NCBI GenBank assembly: GCA_002501695.1
Contig: DANZ01000100.1
Coordinates: forward strand, 1 to 27,182
Direction: 5' to 3'
Origin: Methanolobus sp. UBA474
GTDB taxonomy: Archaea > Halobacteriota > Methanosarcinia > Methanosarcinales > Methanosarcinaceae
Length of the DNA: 27,182 bases
In this document: in pieces, positions 23,330-27,182 of the stretch
Numbering within the stretch: the first letter of the stretch is position 1
Layout: every line of letters starts with the position of its first letter
Translations under genes and position numbers: made by a program
Notes under the pieces: generated by a model
Told to the model about the DNA's origin: nothing
The model's database searches: none
Seen by the model: the letters and a program-made list of their open reading frames with translations, nothing else

Positions 23330-23560
23330 TCAGTCGATCAGTTCTCCAACGACCTTGTACCCCTCGAATACCTCATCCCCGTGGGATGCATCATCCATCT
23401 GCTCTGTCAGGTCAAGCCCGCCTTCATGTGCATAATGCTCCCCGTCCATCCATGACCCGCTGTCTGTCACATCATAGACCTTCCCTTTATAAGCTACATA
23501 GATGTCCTTTGATTTCCTGCCGTCGTGTTTTGAAAGCTCTTCTCTTGTAAACTCTTTCAC
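23330..23560 (-). CDS. Cytochrome b5-like heme-binding domain protein
   Basis: Small soluble protein of 76 residues made of one cytochrome b5-like (heme/steroid-binding) domain. The core reads EFTREELSKHDGRKSKDIYV, YKGKVYDVTDSGSWMDGEHY, AHEGGLDLTEQMDDASHGDE. His45 in HEGG (HPGG in classical b5) and His60 in ASHGDEVF are the expected heme ligands; both are present, so heme binding is plausible. There is no membrane anchor or signal. The start is GTG at 23560 (VKEFTRE), with GGAGTGA just upstream. Classical members act in electron transfer; related archaeal proteins are poorly studied. Confidence 0.88.
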   Translation of the reverse strand: MKEFTREELSKHDGRKSKDIYVAYKGKVYDVTDSGSWMDGEHYAHEGGLDLTEQMDDASHGDEVFEGYKVVGELID

Positions 23561-23880
23561 TCTCTCACTCCAATATATGATTTACACAGATATCTGCTTT
23601 AAAAGTTCATATATCTTTTTGTCAGAGTTTCTTTTGAATGTGCCTTCTGTAATGTATAAGGAAAGCACGGGTAGTAATATAAGGATGGCATACAAGGCAG
23701 TGAGATACAGAATATATACATAAGGAGAAGTTTTCAATACCTCTGAAATGTAGTTAAGCATTACAGATCAAAAAGCTCTCAGGCCAGGCAACATAATATG
23801 GAGCTCTTTTCTGCAGTTAAGGAGAGCGAAAACGGTCAAATTAATATGTAAGGATGCAGGAAAGATCCGATGCAAGAACA

Positions 23881-23917
23881 GAGGCACCCAAAAGCGTGGT
23901 GGTTTTCCGGGTGCCTC
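23881..23917 (+). terminator. Hairpin GAGGCACCC/GGGTGCCTC followed by T-rich DNA
   Basis: A perfect 9-bp outer stem, a 2-base bulge (CC), a 4-bp AAAA/TTTT inner stem and the loop GCGTGGTGG. ACTTTTCC follows on the plus strand. It could terminate rightward transcripts or be the body of a small RNA. Confidence 0.45.
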
Positions 23918-23933
23918 ACTTTTCCTTGATTTC

Positions 23934-23974
23934 CGTTTTTCTCAATATACCGTTTTTCATTCAGTTTCGTTTTT
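23934..23974 (+). repeat. Three CGTTTTT units at 17-bp spacing
   Basis: CGTTTTT occurs at 23934-23940, 23951-23957 and 23968-23974, with unrelated 10-base spacers. Multiple T5 tracts are typical archaeal termination signals; the exact 17-bp period is unusual. Confidence 0.55.
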
Positions 23975-24166
23975 ACGACCAATCACCAAAGAAAATAATT
24001 TTCTTGGAGCACTGATCTAGCGAACAGATTGTGCCAATACTACAAAAAGATACCTATATAGATACATATAAGGCAAGCAGCCTACTATATAGATATATAA
24101 TAAGATGCATACTCTACATAGAAGCGATCCTATCATCTCAACCGTAAATGAAGGCTAAAAGAAGGT

Positions 24167-24361
24167 TCACTTTTTTTTCTTTTCATTATCTTTATTGCTT
24201 TTTTGAGAATCCTGGCACCAGGCATCGATCAGAAGATCATCAGCATTCCCCGTAGCCGAGTGTTCTTCAGACACTTTACACCAGCTCTCGATCTCATTGT
24301 CAACAGACAGAAGTTCAACATCCTTTACGGAGGCCTCTTTTTTCTTATCTTTATCGTTCAT
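24167..24361 (-). CDS. Small charged hypothetical protein with two Trp-Cys units
   Basis: Predicted 64-residue soluble protein; family unknown. The middle holds two similar acidic helices ending in Trp-Cys: VDNEIESWCKVSEE (W27, C28) and ADDLLIDAWCQDSQ (W48, C49). Both ends are Lys-rich (MNDKDKKKE and NEKKKK). The paired units could bind a metal or form a disulfide. AGGGATCC precedes the ATG at 24361, and a TATA-like TTTTAAGATAAG lies upstream. Its small size and low complexity make it uncertain, but the internal duplication argues for a real gene. Confidence 0.5.
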   Translation of the reverse strand: MNDKDKKKEASVKDVELLSVDNEIESWCKVSEEHSATGNADDLLIDAWCQDSQKSNKDNEKKKK

Positions 24362-24408
24362 CCGGATCCCTTCGACTGATATCTTATCTTAAAAGTAGAA
24401 GTATTTTC

Positions 24409-24446
24409 CTGCCTGCAGATGATGGTGGTGTTGCAGGCAGTTTTTT
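24409..24446 (+). terminator. Hairpin CTGCCTGCA/TGCAGGCAG followed by T6
   Basis: A perfect 9-bp stem (24409-24417 with 24432-24440) and a 14-base loop are followed by TTTTTT (24441-24446) on the plus strand. It lies just past the stop of the leftward lipoprotein gene, but the T-run is oriented for rightward transcripts, for which no gene is visible. Confidence 0.5.
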
Positions 24447-24454
24447 AAGGCTGG

Positions 24455-25168
24455 TCAGGCAACTGATCGAATAGACCTTAACTCAATGAGCTGGCCCCAC
24501 ATATGGAAACTTGCCATGTCCTCAGCCGGATATGCTGTGAATTCTACTTTGAGCCCATCTTTCCTGAACTCATCTCCAAGATTCACAGGGTCATAATTTG
24601 TATTGTCATCGCCCGCTATCCCATAGAACCCGCCTTCAATGTCTACATAAGCAACAGTGCCCGCTGCCTGTATTATCGTATGTTTGGGTACCACCTCTAC
24701 TGTAAGCTCGAAAATATCCTCATCACCTGTGATATTCTCCCATGGACGCTTGTATATTGCTGAAACATTCTGAACGCCGTCCTCCGTGACCTCAAATGTC
24801 CAGTTGCGGACTCCGCCGGCACCTGTCATCCCTTCAACTGCAGGGTCCTGCACGTACTGGTCATCCAGCAAAGCAAGACCTGAACCTGCAGAGAGGTTCC
24901 ATGAGTATCCGGTAGTTGGGTTCTCTTCAAGCATAATTAAGATAGTATCCCCTTTTACAGCCCTGACACTGCTGGTGCTGTTATTTCCTGTGTATACAGA
25001 GGTCACAGGTTCAATCTCTGCAGTATCGTTTCCCGGCGCATCCTGCCCTTGCGGACCATCTCCCCCGGCAGTGTCCCCGCTCACGCTGCTATTATCAGTG
25101 CATCCCGATGTCAGGACCGCAACTGCGGCAATTCCAATGATAAGCAATAGACATAAGGTCTTTTTCAT
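24455..25168 (-). CDS. Chagasin-type (I42) protease inhibitor lipoprotein
   Basis: Predicted extracellular lipoprotein of 237 residues. The signal peptide (KKTLCLLLIIGIAAVAVLTS) ends in the lipobox LTSGC, followed by a Gly/Asp/Asn linker. The next domain carries all three loops of chagasin, the I42 inhibitor of papain-like cysteine proteases: NPTTGYSW, GAGGVRNWTFE and YKRPWE. The C-terminal part (GTVAYVDIEGGFYGIAGDDN, then DGLKVEFTAYPAEDM and FHMWGQLIEL) is a second small beta domain that I recall from other prokaryotic proteins but cannot name. Many N-x-S/T sequons occur. The ATG at 25168 has GGAGGAGATC upstream; an upstream frame to 25201 is not needed. It probably inhibits cysteine proteases outside the cell or its own surface proteases. 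Confidence 0.87.
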   Translation of the reverse strand: MKKTLCLLLIIGIAAVAVLTSGCTDNSSVSGDTAGGDGPQGQDAPGNDTAEIEPVTSVYTGNNSTSSVRAVKGDTILIMLEENPTTGYSWNLSAGSGLALLDDQYVQDPAVEGMTGAGGVRNWTFEVTEDGVQNVSAIYKRPWENITGDEDIFELTVEVVPKHTIIQAAGTVAYVDIEGGFYGIAGDDNTNYDPVNLGDEFRKDGLKVEFTAYPAEDMASFHMWGQLIELRSIRSVA

Positions 25169-25267
25169 ATCAGATCTCCTCCGATATGTAAAGAATAGCA
25201 TCCCGGATATTTATGCATTGTTTAAGCTACAGCTCCGTTCGCAGCTTTTTCGGGCAAAAGATGACTG

Positions 25268-25277
25268 CTTATATAAT
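25268..25277 (+). promoter_or_regulatory. TATA box upstream of the metal ATPase gene
   Basis: CTTATATAAT predicts transcription from about 25298, giving a leader of about 114 bases before the ATG at 25412. The long leader could hold regulatory structure; I saw no clear hairpin. Confidence 0.4.
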
Positions 25278-25411
25278 AGTACTAACAAAGAGTTTAAAGT
25301 AGGGTCAGATTGCAACCATCCGGGCATATTTCCGCATCATTCGATAGTCGGGGCCACAGCGGATAAAGACCTTTGCCGGGAAGAAATGAACAGGCAGGTA
25401 GTGACAGCAAT

Positions 25412-27182
25412 ATGAATTCAGCGCATGAACACATGCATGACGATAAAACAGATAAGGAAACACCTGAAGAGCAAAAGGAGCTTATGAAGCAGGCCCGGCA
25501 TAAGGATCATCATACCGGCATGCTGGAAGATTTCAAAAGAAGATTTATTGTATCTCTGGTCCTGACCATTCCCGTGCTTATCCTATCGCCCCCCATACAG
25601 GGTTTCTTTGGTTTTGAATTAACATTTCCCGGATCTGTACTTGTATTGTTCTTGCTTTCCTCGCTGGTATATTTTTACGGAGGATTCCCCTTCCTTACCG
25701 GGTTCATCACTGAGATCAGGAACCGGACCCCCGGAATGATGACGCTGATAGCTATAGCCATAACTGTAGCCTATGTATACAGTTCTGCAGTGGTCTTCGG
25801 ACTCGAGGGAGAAGTGTTCTTCTGGGAACTGGTCACCCTTATAGATGTCATGCTCCTTGGACACTGGCTTGAGATGCGCTCTGTAATGGGTGCTTCAAGG
25901 GCGCTGGAAGAACTTGTAAGGATAATGCCTTCGGTGGCTCATCTAATAAAGGATGATGCTATCGCTGATGTGCCTGTCGATGAACTTAAAGTGGGCGACA
26001 GAGTGCTTGTCAAACCCGGAGAGAAGGTTCCTGTCGATGGCATTGTTACCAGAGGCGGGACCAGCGTTAATGAGGCTATGCTCACAGGCGAGTCCCTGCC
26101 TGTTCAAAAAAAGGACGGAGATGCAGTTATCGGGGGATCCATAAACGGTGAGGGCTCTATCGATGTGGAGGTCCGCAAGACAGGAAAGGACACATACCTG
26201 AACCAGGTCATCGAGCTTGTCAGGAGCGCACAGAGCAGCAGGTCCAAAACGCAGGACCTGGCAAACCGGGCGGCGCTGGTGCTTACAATAATAGCATTAA
26301 GCGTAGGTATCCTGACACTCACGGCCTGGACATACTTTGGCAGCCCGTTCGTCTTTGCGCTGGAGAGGGCAGTGACCGTTATGGTCATAGCCTGCCCTCA
26401 CGCCCTGGGACTGGCCATACCCCTGGTTGTGGCAGTATCCACTTCCCTGGCAGCTAATTCCGGCCTGTTGATACGGGACAGACAGGCATTCGAAAGGGCA
26501 AAGGACATTCAGGCCATAATATTCGATAAGACCGGCACCCTGACCGAAGGTAAGTTCGGGGTTACCGATATAGTACCCCTCACAGACATTGACCGGGACG
26601 ACATACTGCGGCTGACCGCCTCGCTGGAATCGAATTCCGGGCATCCCATTGCTGCGGGGATCGTTAATAGTGCCAGGGTAAAAGGGCTTGATATGAAAAG
26701 CCCGGAAAATTTCATCTCCCTTCCAGGAAAGGGTGTTGAGGGCCTTGTTGAAGGAAGGATGCTTAAAGTCGTCAGCCCCGGGTATCTACAGGAGAAAGGG
26801 ATCAGTATAAATAATGAGGACATCAGGAAAGTGGAAAGTCAGGGTAAGACCGTTGTGTTCCTTCTTGAGGACGACAGGCCGCTCGGTGCCCTGGGACTTG
26901 CAGATATTGTGAGGAGAGAATCAAAGGAAGCGATAGAAAGGCTGAGATCCATGGACATAAAGTGCATGATGCTCACCGGCGATAACGAGTTCGTTGCCAG
27001 ATGGGTGGCTGAGGAGCTTGGGCTTGACGAGTACTTCTCAGGGGTGCTGCCACACCAGAAAGCCCAGAAAGTGAAAGAAGTACAGCAAAAGTATATTGTT
27101 GCCATGGTAGGGGACGGGGTGAACGATGCTCCGGCACTTGTACAGGCGGATGTGGGAATAGCCATCGGTGCAGGTACGGACG
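25412..27182 (+). CDS. CopB-type P1B ATPase (heavy-metal export), N-terminal part
   Basis: Membrane ATPase that pumps a heavy-metal ion, probably copper or silver. It is cut by the right edge; 590 residues are visible. The N-terminus is His-rich (HEHMHDD, KDHHTGMLEDFKRRF) with no CxxC metal-binding domain, as in CopB. Transmembrane segments are visible from about residue 45 on. Key motifs are LTGES, the ion-binding CPH (C328-P329-H330 in IACPHALGLAIP), the phosphorylated Asp372 in DKTGTLTEG, SGHP, MLTGDN and GDGVNDAPAL. CPH rather than CPC marks the CopB (P1B-3) subgroup, so the ion may be Cu(II)/Cu(I) or Ag(I). The ATG at 25412 has AGGTAGTGA upstream. It is divergent from the protease-inhibitor gene. 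Confidence 0.95.
   Translation, partial: MNSAHEHMHDDKTDKETPEEQKELMKQARHKDHHTGMLEDFKRRFIVSLVLTIPVLILSPPIQGFFGFELTFPGSVLVLFLLSSLVYFYGGFPFLTGFITEIRNRTPGMMTLIAIAITVAYVYSSAVVFGLEGEVFFWELVTLIDVMLLGHWLEMRSVMGASRALEELVRIMPSVAHLIKDDAIADVPVDELKVGDRVLVKPGEKVPVDGIVTRGGTSVNEAMLTGESLPVQKKDGDAVIGGSINGEGSIDVEVRKTGKDTYLNQVIELVRSAQSSRSKTQDLANRAALVLTIIALSVGILTLTAWTYFGSPFVFALERAVTVMVIACPHALGLAIPLVVAVSTSLAANSGLLIRDRQAFERAKDIQAIIFDKTGTLTEGKFGVTDIVPLTDIDRDDILRLTASLESNSGHPIAAGIVNSARVKGLDMKSPENFISLPGKGVEGLVEGRMLKVVSPGYLQEKGISINNEDIRKVESQGKTVVFLLEDDRPLGALGLADIVRRESKEAIERLRSMDIKCMMLTGDNEFVARWVAEELGLDEYFSGVLPHQKAQKVKEVQQKYIVAMVGDGVNDAPALVQADVGIAIGAGTD

Larger units (their letters stand above)
23870..23975 (+). ncRNA. 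Candidate small RNA with 5' hairpin and 3' T-tracts
   Basis: A TATA-like AAATTAATATG at 23838-23848 predicts a rightward start near 23870. A strong hairpin follows: GAGGCACCC (23881-23889) pairs with GGGTGCCTC (23909-23917), and AAAA pairs with TTTT inside, leaving a 9-base loop. T-rich sequence with three TTTTT tracts ends the unit, as at archaeal terminators. No expression evidence is available, and the hairpin might simply be a terminator. Confidence 0.3.
23561..24166. other. 606-bp intergenic region with hairpin and T-tracts
   Basis: I see no convincing protein gene. It contains the cytochrome b5 promoter (CATATATTG near 23570-23578), a long hairpin (23881-23917) and three T-tracts at even spacing (23934-23974). 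It also has AT-rich promoter-like stretches at 24050-24105 (cctatatagatacatataa and ctactatatagatatataat). A small RNA gene is possible. Confidence 0.55.

Noticed and set aside
23502..23723. Plus-strand open frame opposite the cytochrome b5 start
   Set aside because: It begins inside the antisense of a clear gene and continues through AT-rich promoter DNA with no recognisable protein pattern or ribosome binding site.

Overview
The window reads as chromosomal DNA of a methanogenic archaeon, most likely a member of the Methanosarcinaceae. It carries methenyl-H4MPT cyclohydrolase (mch), an archaeal-type IleRS, CobY and CobZ (archaeal cobamide enzymes), Trm1 and Taw2, a V4R-domain regulator resembling MsvR, and archaeal DUF families. 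Start regions show archaeal TATA boxes about 25 bp ahead of short or absent leaders. I saw no tRNA, rRNA, CRISPR array, insertion sequence or phage gene.

Layout. 1-2000, minus strand: 5' part of ileS, a GNAT acetyltransferase and an unrecognised small protein. 2030-8150, minus strand: a compact cobamide nucleotide-loop cluster, transcribed as cobD-like paralogue, cobD, cbiB, cobZ, cobS, cobY, with overlapping or touching genes from cobD onward. 8355-14794: mostly plus-strand housekeeping genes (AIM24-like protein, metallophosphoesterase, cupredoxin-like lipoprotein, trm1, winged-helix regulator with DUF2110, taw2), with a minus-strand MsvR-like regulator between DUF2110 and taw2. 14835-22594, minus strand: DUF2124, a dikinase-like phosphotransferase coupled to a flavin-binding protein, a DUF523-DUF1722 protein, mch, a response regulator/histidine kinase and an exported protein. 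22595-27182: a looser region with long intergenic stretches, repeats and hairpins. It holds a small Cys-rich protein, a cytochrome b5-like protein, a small acidic protein, a chagasin-type protease-inhibitor lipoprotein and the 5' part of a CopB-type (CPH) metal ATPase.

How the genes work together. CbiB attaches the aminopropanol-type linker made through CobD. CobY activates the product with GTP, CobZ dephosphorylates alpha-ribazole phosphate, and CobS joins the two halves. This supplies the corrinoid cofactor of methyltransferases.

The most striking observation is the tandem CobD pair. Both proteins are 497 residues from a shared GTG start and both keep the C-terminal Cys-rich domain. The upstream copy has Asn at residue 235, where the downstream copy has the PLP-binding Lys. 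It has also lost two pocket aromatics. It looks like a maintained pseudo-enzyme or a repurposed subunit. Other leads are a DUF523 protein lacking one expected Fe-S Cys, a cupredoxin-like domain without copper ligands, a probable operator in front of the MsvR-like gene, and structured intergenic DNA around 22.6-24.5 kb.
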